Assembly (NCBI GenBank): GCA_944386385.1
Contig: CALXAV010000006.1
Coordinates: 19,575-83,574 of the forward strand
Direction of reading: 5' to 3'
Origin: an uncultured Clostridia bacterium
GTDB taxonomy: Bacteria; Bacillota; Clostridia; TANB77; CAG-508
Length of the DNA stretch: 64,000 nt
Below are positions 57,242-64,000 of the stretch, one piece after another. The position numbers were made by a program, and so were the translations under genes. Numbering within the stretch: position 1 is the stretch's first letter; every line of letters starts with the position of its first letter. Under the pieces are notes generated by a model. The model did not search any database. It was not told the DNA's origin and saw only the letters and a program-made list of their open reading frames with translations.

Positions 57242-58594
57242 ATGTTAAAGAAAATATTAATAGCTAATCGTGGAGAAATAGCAGTTAGAATTATTAGAGC
57301 ATGTAGAGAAATGGGAATTAGAACAGTTGCAATATATTCAGAAGCAGATAAAACATCTTTACATGTAAGTTTAGCAGATGAAGCTATTTGTGTTGGACCA
57401 GCTCCATCTAGTAAAAGTTATTTGAATATGAAAGCAATTTTAGAAGCTGCTTGTTTGACAGGTGCAGATAGTATTCATCCCGGATTTGGATTTTTATCAG
57501 AAAATAGTACTTTTGCTAAAATTTGTGAAGAAATGGGAATAAAATTTATTGGACCAAATTATAGATTAATAGAATTATTAGGAAATAAATCAAAAGCAAA
57601 AGAAACAATGAAAAATGCAGGAGTACCTGTAGTACCAGGATCTGAAGGTTTAATAAAATCTAAGGAAGAAGCAGTAGAACTTGCAGAACAAATAAAATAT
57701 CCAGTAATGCTTAAAGCATCAGCAGGTGGTGGCGGAAGAGGTATACGTGTTGCTTATAATAAAGAACAGTTAGAAAAAGAATATGATTTAGTAAAACAAG
57801 AAGCAAAAGTTTCTTTTAATGATGATAGTCTTTACTTAGAAAAATTTGTAGAGAATCCAAGACATGTAGAAATCCAAGTTTTAGCAGATGAACATGGAAA
57901 TTGTATTCATTTAGGTGAGAGAGATTGTTCTGTTCAAAGAAGAAATCAAAAAGTACTAGAAGAGACACCATCAAGCATATTAGATGATAAAACAAGAAAG
58001 AAAATGGGAGAAGTAGCAGTAAATGCTGTTAAAGAAATAGGGTATACTAATGCTGGAACAATTGAGTTTTTAGTAGACAAAAATAAAGATTTTTACTTTA
58101 TGGAAATGAATACAAGAGTTCAAGTAGAACATCCTGTAACTGAGATGGTAACAGGAATTGATATAATAAAAGAACAAATAAAAATAGCAAGTGGAGAACC
58201 TTTAAGTTATAAACAAAAAGATATTACTTTTACTGGTCATAGTTTAGAAGTTAGAATAAATGCTGAAGACCCAGATAAAAACTTTATGCCATCTCCAGGG
58301 ACAATAACGGATTTACATTTGCCAGGTGGAAATGGGGTAAGAATTGATACAGCTATTTATCCTGGATATGCGATACCACCAACTTATGATTCAATGATTG
58401 CTAAGATTATAGTTCATGGAAAAGATAGAAATGAATCAATAGCTAAGATGAAAAGTAGTATAGCAGAATTAGTTGTTGATGGAATAAAAACTAATACAGA
58501 CTTTATTTTGAAAATATTAGAAGATGAGGATTTTAAAAATAATAATTATGATACTTCATTTATTTCAAAAAAATTTGGAAAGAAATCCAATTAA
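57242..58594 (+). CDS. accC: Biotin carboxylase subunit of acetyl-CoA carboxylase
   Basis: ATP-grasp enzyme of 450 residues that carboxylates biotin on AccB. ATG 57242 after AAGGAGAGAAGA. Motifs: KILIANRGEIAVRIIRACRE, KASAGGGGRGIRV, VEIQVLADEHGN, GERDCSVQRRNQK, FMEMNTRVQVEHPVTEM. The operon ends at the terminator at 58621; accD and accA are not in the window. Confidence 0.96.
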   Translation: MLKKILIANRGEIAVRIIRACREMGIRTVAIYSEADKTSLHVSLADEAICVGPAPSSKSYLNMKAILEAACLTGADSIHPGFGFLSENSTFAKICEEMGIKFIGPNYRLIELLGNKSKAKETMKNAGVPVVPGSEGLIKSKEEAVELAEQIKYPVMLKASAGGGGRGIRVAYNKEQLEKEYDLVKQEAKVSFNDDSLYLEKFVENPRHVEIQVLADEHGNCIHLGERDCSVQRRNQKVLEETPSSILDDKTRKKMGEVAVNAVKEIGYTNAGTIEFLVDKNKDFYFMEMNTRVQVEHPVTEMVTGIDIIKEQIKIASGEPLSYKQKDITFTGHSLEVRINAEDPDKNFMPSPGTITDLHLPGGNGVRIDTAIYPGYAIPPTYDSMIAKIIVHGKDRNESIAKMKSSIAELVVDGIKTNTDFILKILEDEDFKNNNYDTSFISKKFGKKSN

Positions 58595-58620
58595 CTGAAT
58601 ATAATTAAAAAGAAATAAAA

Positions 58621-58658
58621 AAGTGAATGTTTTTTAAAAAAAGCATTTACTTTTTTTG
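58621..58658 (+). terminator. Rho-independent terminator of the fab operon
   Basis: AGTGAATG pairs with CATTTACT (one G-T pair) and is followed by seven T. Confidence 0.75.
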
Positions 58659-58750
58659 AAAATTTGTATACAATGGTGTAAGAAAATGTCAAAAATAGAA
58701 TCAAAAATTTTAAACTAAAGAAAATATATGAAGAGAAAGGGAGAATTTTA

Positions 58751-60043
58751 ATGAAGATACTAATGTTAACATGGGAATATCCACCAAGAGTGGTAGGAGG
58801 AATCGCAAGAGTAGTCTACGATTTGTCAAGAACGTTACATAAAGATGGACATGATGTAACAGTAATTACTTATAGAGAAGGAGATGCTCCTTATTTTGAA
58901 GATGATAAAGGTGTAAAAGTATACAGAGTTGATAATTATATGATTAACCCTAATAATTTTATAGACTGGATTTTACAATTAAATTTCAATATGATAGCTA
59001 AAGCAAATGAAATTATGCTAAAAGAAGGAAATTTTGATGTTATCCATGCCCATGATTGGTTAGTAGCATATAGCGCAAAAACATTAAAGAATTCATATAA
59101 TATACCAATTGTTGCAACTATACATGCAACAGAGTCTGGAAGAAACAGTGGTATTCATGATGAACAACAAAGATATATAAATGACACAGAATGGATGTTA
59201 ACATATGAAGCAGCCGAAGTAATTGTTAATAGTAACTATATGAAAAATGAATTACAAAGATTATTTGGTTTACCATATGATAAAATAAATGTAGTACCAA
59301 ATGGAGTAAATTTGAATCTATTTAATGGCATAGAAAGAGATTATAATTTTAGAAGAAAATATGCAATGGACAATGAAAAAATTATATTGTTCATGGGAAG
59401 ACTTGTTTATGAAAAAGGCATTCAGCACTTGATAGCAGCTATGCCTAAAATATTAAATGGTTACCACGATGCAAAACTTATTATATGTGGTAAAGGTGGA
59501 ATGGAACAAGAACTAAGACAAGAAGTAAATAATTTAGGATTAGGAAATAAAGTATATTTTGCAGGATACATGAATGGTAAAGATGTACAAAAAATGTATA
59601 AAGCAGCAGATATAGCAGTGTTCCCAAGTACATATGAACCATTTGGAATAGTAGCTTTAGAAGCAATGTTATCAGAAAGACCTATTGTAGTATCTGATAT
59701 AGGTGGTCTAAATGAAATAGTAGAGCACAAAGTAAATGGAATGAAAACATATTGTGGAAATCCAAATTCAATTGCTGATTCAATATTAGAATTATTATTT
59801 GACCATAAATTATGTGCAGATATAACAAGAAGAGCAAAAAATAAAGTTAGAAATGATTATAATTGGAGTAAAATAGCTCAAGATACACATTTTGCATATC
59901 AAAAAGCAATTTGTCAATCAATGGCTGAAAAACAAAAAAGAGAGCTTGAACAAGAAAGAGCTAGAAAAACTAAGAAAGCTAAAAATACAGAAAAAGAAAT
60001 TACTAATTTACTTAGCTTTAAGAAACGTCAAGCATATGCTTAA
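58751..60043 (+). CDS. GT4-family glycosyltransferase, glycogen-synthase-like
   Basis: Protein of 430 residues, ATG 58751 after AAAGGGAGAATTTTA. GT-B fold: N-terminal MLTWEYPPRVVGGIARVVYDL, donor site FMGRLVYEKGIQHLIAA, and EPFGIVALEAMLSERPIVV with the conserved Glu-x7-Glu-like pattern. It resembles the smaller GT4 type of glycogen/alpha-glucan synthases. The C-terminal 45 residues are a basic helix rich in Lys and Arg. Substrate unproven. malQ lies 2.3 kb away but is likely foreign, so a shared pathway should not be assumed. Confidence 0.8.
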   Translation: MKILMLTWEYPPRVVGGIARVVYDLSRTLHKDGHDVTVITYREGDAPYFEDDKGVKVYRVDNYMINPNNFIDWILQLNFNMIAKANEIMLKEGNFDVIHAHDWLVAYSAKTLKNSYNIPIVATIHATESGRNSGIHDEQQRYINDTEWMLTYEAAEVIVNSNYMKNELQRLFGLPYDKINVVPNGVNLNLFNGIERDYNFRRKYAMDNEKIILFMGRLVYEKGIQHLIAAMPKILNGYHDAKLIICGKGGMEQELRQEVNNLGLGNKVYFAGYMNGKDVQKMYKAADIAVFPSTYEPFGIVALEAMLSERPIVVSDIGGLNEIVEHKVNGMKTYCGNPNSIADSILELLFDHKLCADITRRAKNKVRNDYNWSKIAQDTHFAYQKAICQSMAEKQKRELEQERARKTKKAKNTEKEITNLLSFKKRQAYA

Positions 60044-60054
60044 AAACTTAAAAA

Positions 60055-60086
60055 TACAAGAGAGTTTAGGCTCTCTTGTAACTTTT
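60055..60086 (+). terminator. Rho-independent terminator after the GT4 gene
   Basis: TACAAGAGAG pairs with CTCTCTTGTA and is followed by a T-rich tail. Confidence 0.8.
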
Positions 60087-60130
60087 AAAGAAATTAATTC
60101 CAAAAATGTGAAAAAAATTATAAAAAACTA

Positions 60131-60159
60131 TTGACAAGTATTAAAAAAATTAGTATAAT
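60131..60159 (+). promoter_or_regulatory. tRNA operon promoter
   Basis: TTGACA (60131-60136), 17-base spacer and TATAAT (60154-60159), about 21 bases before the first tRNA. Confidence 0.9.
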
Positions 60160-60179
60160 AAATCTCGTCGGAAGAACAT

Positions 60180-60255
60180 GGTCGCTTAGCTCAGCTGGGA
60201 GAGCATCTGCCTTACAAGCAGGGGGTCACAGGTTCGAGCCCTGTAGCGACCACCA
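60180..60255 (+). tRNA. tRNA-Val (TAC)
   Basis: Cloverleaf with acceptor GGTCGCT..AGCGACC, anticodon loop CTTACAA, T-loop GGTTCGAGCC and encoded CCA. 76 bases. Confidence 0.95.
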
Positions 60256-60264
60256 TTGTTTTAC

Positions 60265-60341
60265 GGCCTGGTAGTTCAGTTGGTTAGAACGCTAGCCTGT
60301 CACGCTAGAGGTCGACGGTTCGAGCCCGTTCCAGGTCGCCA
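60265..60341 (+). tRNA. tRNA-Asp (GTC)
   Basis: Acceptor GGCCTGG/CCAGGTC (one G-T pair), anticodon loop CTGTCAC, T-loop GGTTCGAGCC and encoded CCA. 77 bases. Confidence 0.95.
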
Positions 60342-60356
60342 TTTTTTTATTTAAAA

Positions 60357-60432
60357 GCCTTGATAGCTCAGTTGGTAGAGCAAAGGACTGAAAATCCTTG
60401 TGTCACTGGTTCGATTCCAGTTCAAGGCACCA
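60357..60432 (+). tRNA. tRNA-Phe (GAA)
   Basis: Acceptor GCCTTGA/TCAAGGC, anticodon loop CTGAAAA, T-loop GGTTCGATTCC and encoded CCA. 76 bases. Confidence 0.95.
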
Positions 60433-60732
60433 TTAAGTTTAATCAACCAAAAGTTGATTATTTTTTTGACTTAATTATTTAAAAATAGCATAGTTACTTA
60501 AATTTAGTAATTATGCTGTTTTTATGTATTATCAACATTTCCTTCTTCATCTATGACATTCAATAATTGCTTGAGAGAAAGTCGTAGTACATCAACCTCC
60601 AAACAAAGTAAAACTAAATAAGTTATTAAAAGTTAACGTGTAAGCATTAACAATTGGATTTTTTATTGTAATATAATTCGGAAATAAGAAATTATCCAAA
60701 TTAATTTGAGATATTAAAATAGGTGTAACAAT
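60433..60732. other. Intergenic region after the tRNAs
   Basis: Contains the tRNA terminator, a second hairpin (AGCATAGTTACT with AGTAATTATGCT near 60489-60519) and, on the minus strand near 60530-60605, a short open stretch (VLRLSLKQLLNVIDEEGN) with GGAGG nearby that may be the relic of a gene. No confident gene. Confidence 0.35.
60440..60467 (+). terminator. Rho-independent terminator of the tRNA operon
   Basis: TAATCAAC pairs with GTTGATTA followed by TTTTTTT. Confidence 0.85.
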
Positions 60733-60810
60733 TTTGTAACAAAAATGTTACATTAGGGTACTTGTAAATACCGTATATATTTTATATACTAATAATATGT
60801 CCAACATATT
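60733..60810 (+). promoter_or_regulatory. Conserved 78-base element upstream of a pilin-like gene (copy 2)
   Basis: Gap-free match to 49931-50008. The gene at 60907 starts about 97 bases later, here without the leader ORF and hairpin seen in copy 1. Both are followed by a shared AAAACCAAAGA-like segment. Confidence 0.6.
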
Positions 60811-60906
60811 GTGTTCAAAACAAAGATAAGTAAATAATAAGTATGTTACGCATAATTTATAAAATTTGGAAAATACTAAAACCAAAGAAAAGGAGAGAAT
60901 TTTATT

Positions 60907-62101
60907 GTGGAAAAAATTAAAACAAAAAAACAACTAGAAGAACGGAATAACTCTTATAGCACTTGTCATTACAATAATAGTTTTATTAATATTGGCTGGA
61001 GTTTCAATAGCAATGCTAACAGGAGACAATGGAATACTAACTCAAGCGCAAAATGCAAAAGAAGCAACATCTATTTCTACAGAAAAAGAAGCAATTCAAA
61101 TTGAGATAATAGATGAAGAAATGAGTAAAACAACAGGAAGCGAAATTGAAAATAGTATAGGCGAAATATTACATAGCAAAACTTTTGAAAACAGCAATAT
61201 ATGGCATGTGATAGTAATAAATGATACACAAACAGTATATGGAGACGGATATAGATATATAGAAAAAGGAACAGAGATAGAGAATTATGGAGAAGCACAA
61301 TATAATTGGTTAATAAATACTGATACAGGAGAGGTTATACAATTAGAAGAAGGAAAATATACAGAGTTATCTGTGGGAGATGATTTAGCAGTAACAGAGG
61401 GGTTGGTATTTAATATAGATTCCAATAATATGGATAATAATGATCTAACAACATGGGGAGAAGGAGTATCATTACATGGATTTGAAAATAATGAAGGAAC
61501 AGAAAGTGATGGTTTAGAATTCGATGGTGTTGATGATTATGTTGAATTTAGCTCAACAGCAGATTATAGCAAAGGATTTACTTTATCTTTTTATGGGATA
61601 AGTTATGCAAATAATTCCTTTTTTTCTAAACAAAAGGAAAATAGTGTTGCGTATTCTTGTAGATTTATGTTAGGAGGGGACAGGTTTACGTTTAATACGT
61701 CAAAGAATATGGCAAATTCAAAGTGGTCAGGTGATGACTCTACTAATAATGGAATTTTAGAAATACCTTGTTCATATACATTGGGAGATACAGCATATTT
61801 TGATTTAACATTTGATGCAAGTACGAATGAATTCAAATTATATGAAAATAATGAATTAATAGATTCAGATATTGTGGATGAAGAATACTGGAACGGTGAG
61901 AATGGAGGAAGGAAAATATTTGAAGATAATACGATTTCATGTTATCTAGGAAGAGCTTATGCGGGAACTGGAAGTGGAAATAAGTGGTTATATTGTAAAA
62001 TGATAATGTACAGTTTAAGGTTATATAATAGACCATTAAACGAAAGTGAATTAACGAATAATTATGATAAAACAATAGCCGCACATACAATAGGTGAATA
62101 A
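60907..62101 (+). CDS. Pilin-like LamG-type surface protein, +1 frameshift at CGG (60943-60945) at the prepilin cleavage site
   Basis: GTG 60907 after AAAGGAGAGAATTTTATT encodes MEKIKTKKQLEE, then CGG. The zero frame continues as unrelated low-quality sequence to 61104. Skipping the C gives GGA (Gly), then ITLIALVITIIVLLILAGV, an almost perfect copy of the N-terminal helix of the gene at 50275. The frame stays open to TAA 62101, about 397 residues. The Gly at this point is the residue before the prepilin-peptidase cut, essential in type IV pilins. The frame used downstream has a TAG at 60935, so translation cannot begin just upstream. The C-terminal half (about 180-395) resembles a LamG/concanavalin-like domain (GLEFDGVDDYVEFSS, FTLSFYGISY, YSLRLYNRPLNESEL). 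Confidence 0.8.
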
Positions 62102-62264
62102 AAGTTTTATTTCAGATAGTATTGGAAAGTGTTTTTAATATATTTATGGAAATCTTTAACCTAGCGAGGGCAAGGTTGGGATTTTCTTTTTTAATCGAAT
62201 TTTTAAACTTATAACATAAATCACAAAAAGAAGATAGAAAAAGCAATTGTTTTTATATGAAAAA

Positions 62265-62294
62265 AGAGTGGAGCCTATTTAGGGCTCCACTCTT
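62265..62294. terminator. Bidirectional terminator between the pilin-like gene and malQ
   Basis: AGAGTGGAGCC and GGCTCCACTCT form a strong stem with A/T runs on both sides; on the minus strand it is followed by TTTTTTC. Confidence 0.85.
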
Positions 62295-62331
62295 AAAAGT
62301 GTAACTCAAACGGTGACTGTAGCGCAACTAG

Positions 62332-63822
62332 CTAGCATAGACGCTTGTATGTCTTGGCCAGCTTATAGAGCTTGTCGGCTAATTCATAAGTGAAACTATC
62401 AGGCTTTGAACGCCAGCTCCAATTGCAGCCTACAGTAGATGGGGAGTTAATTCTACCATCTGCACCAAGAGATAACACATCTGCCATTGGTACTATGACA
62501 GTGTTGGCAGGTGATGCAAAAGCAGTGCGAATTGCAGAGAATGAAGGTGTCTCGCTCGGATTAGAGTAAATATAATCCAAAGCGAAGTTTCTGTCATCTT
62601 CTGAAAGCTCGCTAATTGCTTGATCAATCGTTTCACTGTCATGTGTGGAAGTGTAGCTTACACTGTTAGGCTTCCAGTTGTGAGGCATATGGGAGTTGTT
62701 TTCGTACGCTCTAAACCCAAAGACCATCACATTCATACCAGGGAAACCAGATTCAGCGAGCAGTTCTCGTACAGAATCGTCGATGATACCAAGATCCTCT
62801 GCGATTATAGGAACATCGCCGAGAGTATCTGTTAAGGTATTGAAGAAATCCATACGAGGACCGGGCTTCCAGACACCGTTTCTGGCAGTAGTCTCTCCAG
62901 CTTGAATTTGGAAATAATCCTGGAAAGCCCTGAAGTGGTCAATCCGGATAATATCAAAAAGCTGAAGATTCTTTTGTATCCTCCAAATCCACCAGTCATA
63001 GCTGTGAGACTTAAGATAATCCCAATCATAGATAGGATTACCCCAAACTTGACCGTCCTCAGAGTAGTAGTCAGGCGGTACGCCAGCAATCCAAATAGGT
63101 TGCAAATGGCTATCAACCTTGAAGACTTTGGGATTTACCCAAACATCACAACTATCAGGTGATGGATACATAGGAATATCGCCAATAATCAAAATGTTAT
63201 TGTTGTTGGCATATTTCTTAAGGTCCAACCATTGCTCGAAAAACAGATACTGTACGAAGATGTAGAAGTTGATATCATCTTCGAGAAGTTCTGAATAATG
63301 AGCGATGGCTTTGGAGTCGCGTTGGACAATAGAGATATCGTCCCATTCATAGACAGGTTTCTGACTGAAATGGCTTTTGAGTGCCATAAATAAGGCGTAA
63401 TCATCAAGCCAATCAGCATTTTTCTGCCTGAAGGAACTGATTTCTTCTTCAATAGAAGAAGCGTTCTCAAATGCCAAACGTAGAAGTTCCCATCTTGTTT
63501 GGTAAAGGTATCCGTAATCAACTCTGGAATAATCAGAGTCGAGAACCTCCAAACTGGATTCGTCAAGAAGTCCTTTGTCTACTAGAAAATCCAAATCGAT
63601 GAGATAAGGATTACCAGCAACGGCAGAAAAGCATTGGTAAGGACTATCACCGAAACCAGTATGCCCCAAGGGGAGAACTTGCCAGTAGTGCTGACCTGCC
63701 TCGTGCAAAAAATCTACGAACTCATATGCTTCCTTTCCTAAAGTCCCAACACCGTATGGTGAAGGGAGTGAGAAGATGGGCATAAGAATGCCACAAGAAC
63801 GACAGAACCGGTTAGTACTCAT
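62332..63822 (-). CDS. malQ: 4-alpha-glucanotransferase (amylomaltase)
   Basis: GH77 enzyme that moves alpha-1,4-glucan segments. About 496 residues from ATG 63822 (minus), set by AAGGAGGCTCAA; the 22 residues upstream are unlikely. Motifs: PSPYGVGTLG, nucleophile Asp in RIDHFRAF, acid/base Glu in IIAEDLGIID, third acidic residue in STHDSET. The gene is clearly different in composition (29 of 60 G/C in bases 62401-62460 against 17 of 60 in a native sample at 57241-57300). It uses CGG as arginine at codon 5 (63808-63810) and codon 293 (62944-62946, the conserved Arg before IDH), unlike every native gene here. Likely horizontally acquired. Confidence 0.95.
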   Translation of the reverse strand: MSTNRFCRSCGILMPIFSLPSPYGVGTLGKEAYEFVDFLHEAGQHYWQVLPLGHTGFGDSPYQCFSAVAGNPYLIDLDFLVDKGLLDESSLEVLDSDYSRVDYGYLYQTRWELLRLAFENASSIEEEISSFRQKNADWLDDYALFMALKSHFSQKPVYEWDDISIVQRDSKAIAHYSELLEDDINFYIFVQYLFFEQWLDLKKYANNNNILIIGDIPMYPSPDSCDVWVNPKVFKVDSHLQPIWIAGVPPDYYSEDGQVWGNPIYDWDYLKSHSYDWWIWRIQKNLQLFDIIRIDHFRAFQDYFQIQAGETTARNGVWKPGPRMDFFNTLTDTLGDVPIIAEDLGIIDDSVRELLAESGFPGMNVMVFGFRAYENNSHMPHNWKPNSVSYTSTHDSETIDQAISELSEDDRNFALDYIYSNPSETPSFSAIRTAFASPANTVIVPMADVLSLGADGRINSPSTVGCNWSWRSKPDSFTYELADKLYKLAKTYKRLC

Positions 63823-63859
63823 TTGAGCCTCCTTTTTGTAGTACATACAATACAAGTAA

Positions 63860-63888
63860 ATACTAGCATAGAAGTAATAAAATGTCAA
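63860..63888 (-). promoter_or_regulatory. malQ promoter
   Basis: On the minus strand TTGACA (63888-63883), 17-base spacer and TAGTAT (63865-63860), about 38 bases before the malQ start. Confidence 0.7.
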
Positions 63889-64000
63889 AATAATATGTTT
63901 AAAAGTGCATATTAAATTAATATATTGTATGGCAATCGCTTAAAAATTTATGAAGAAAATAAAAAAATATAGTATAATGTTTTCAAGAGGTATAAACGAA

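Noticed and set aside
60907-61104. 65-residue zero-frame ORF at the start of the second pilin-like gene taken as a separate gene
   Set aside because: After codon 12 it is Asn/Ser-rich out-of-frame sequence, while the +1 frame gives a perfect pilin helix.

Overview
The window looks like a chromosomal stretch of a low-G+C, spore-forming member of the Clostridia, probably uncultured. Core genes sit near 28% G+C in hand-counted samples. Sporulation genes are present: spoIVB, a 23-codon spoVM that is easy to miss, and a spore photoproduct lyase homologue. The order prpC-prkC-rsgA-rpe-(spoVM)-rpmB matches the Bacillus subtilis chromosome. There is no sign of an outer membrane. A PASTA-domain Ser/Thr kinase, type IV pilin-like surface proteins and a FabH-type fatty acid operon fit a Gram-positive cell.

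Layout. 1-4.8 kb: a run of small membrane-anchored, pilin-like exported proteins, two of them tandem duplicates. 4.9-6.1 kb: spoIVB. 6.1-7.5 kb: a tnpB-only IS200/IS605-type element with its end hairpins and guide-RNA region. 7.6-15.3 kb: dxs, ylmH, a broken YhcG-type nuclease gene and convergent mutS2, bracketed by two small genes of different base composition. 15.5-22.9 kb: PP2C phosphatase, PASTA kinase, rsgA, rpe, a bactofilin-like membrane protein, nth, spoVM and rpmB. 23-26.5 kb: tig-clpP-clpX. 26.5-33.7 kb: accessory genes: an amidase-like protein, an Rpn nuclease with a duplicated C-terminal gene, a two-component system, a radical SAM protein and an orphan hicA. 33.7-41.8 kb: a flavoprotein, thyA-folA, splB and an ABC exporter. 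42-49.9 kb: rpsO, pnp, a metalloprotease-like protein, queA, tgt and a WG-repeat protein. 50-52 kb and 60.9-62.1 kb: two large pilin-like surface proteins. 52-58.6 kb: fabH-fabD-fabG-fabF-accB-fabZ-accC. Then come a GT4 glycosyltransferase, three tRNAs and a compositionally foreign malQ.

Main discovery. Four genes are interrupted by +1 frame changes, five in total because one gene has two. Every one falls on an in-frame CGG codon followed by A or T. Skipping the C, or reading CGGN as a four-base codon, restores the frame each time and puts a glycine codon (GGA or GGT) at that position. In two genes family alignment from memory expects glycine exactly there, including the prepilin-peptidase cleavage glycine of a pilin and a conserved SpoIVB glycine. 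A hand scan of every other native-looking gene found no in-frame CGG at all, although CGA, CGC and CGT are used. So in native genes here in-frame CGG and +1 frame change coincide 5 out of 5 times in both directions. The exception is malQ, which uses CGG twice as ordinary arginine and looks horizontally acquired. This suggests CGG is a frameshift or quadruplet codon in this organism, and all four affected genes encode exported or membrane-anchored proteins.

Other notable items: an Rpn nuclease whose internal start is mirrored by a separate downstream copy of the same C-terminal protein; a family of intergenic palindromes with a conserved core and interchangeable complementary arms; a shared upstream element and a possible attenuator for the pilin genes; a shared operator-like site in the fab locus; and a long nested hairpin in the pnp leader.
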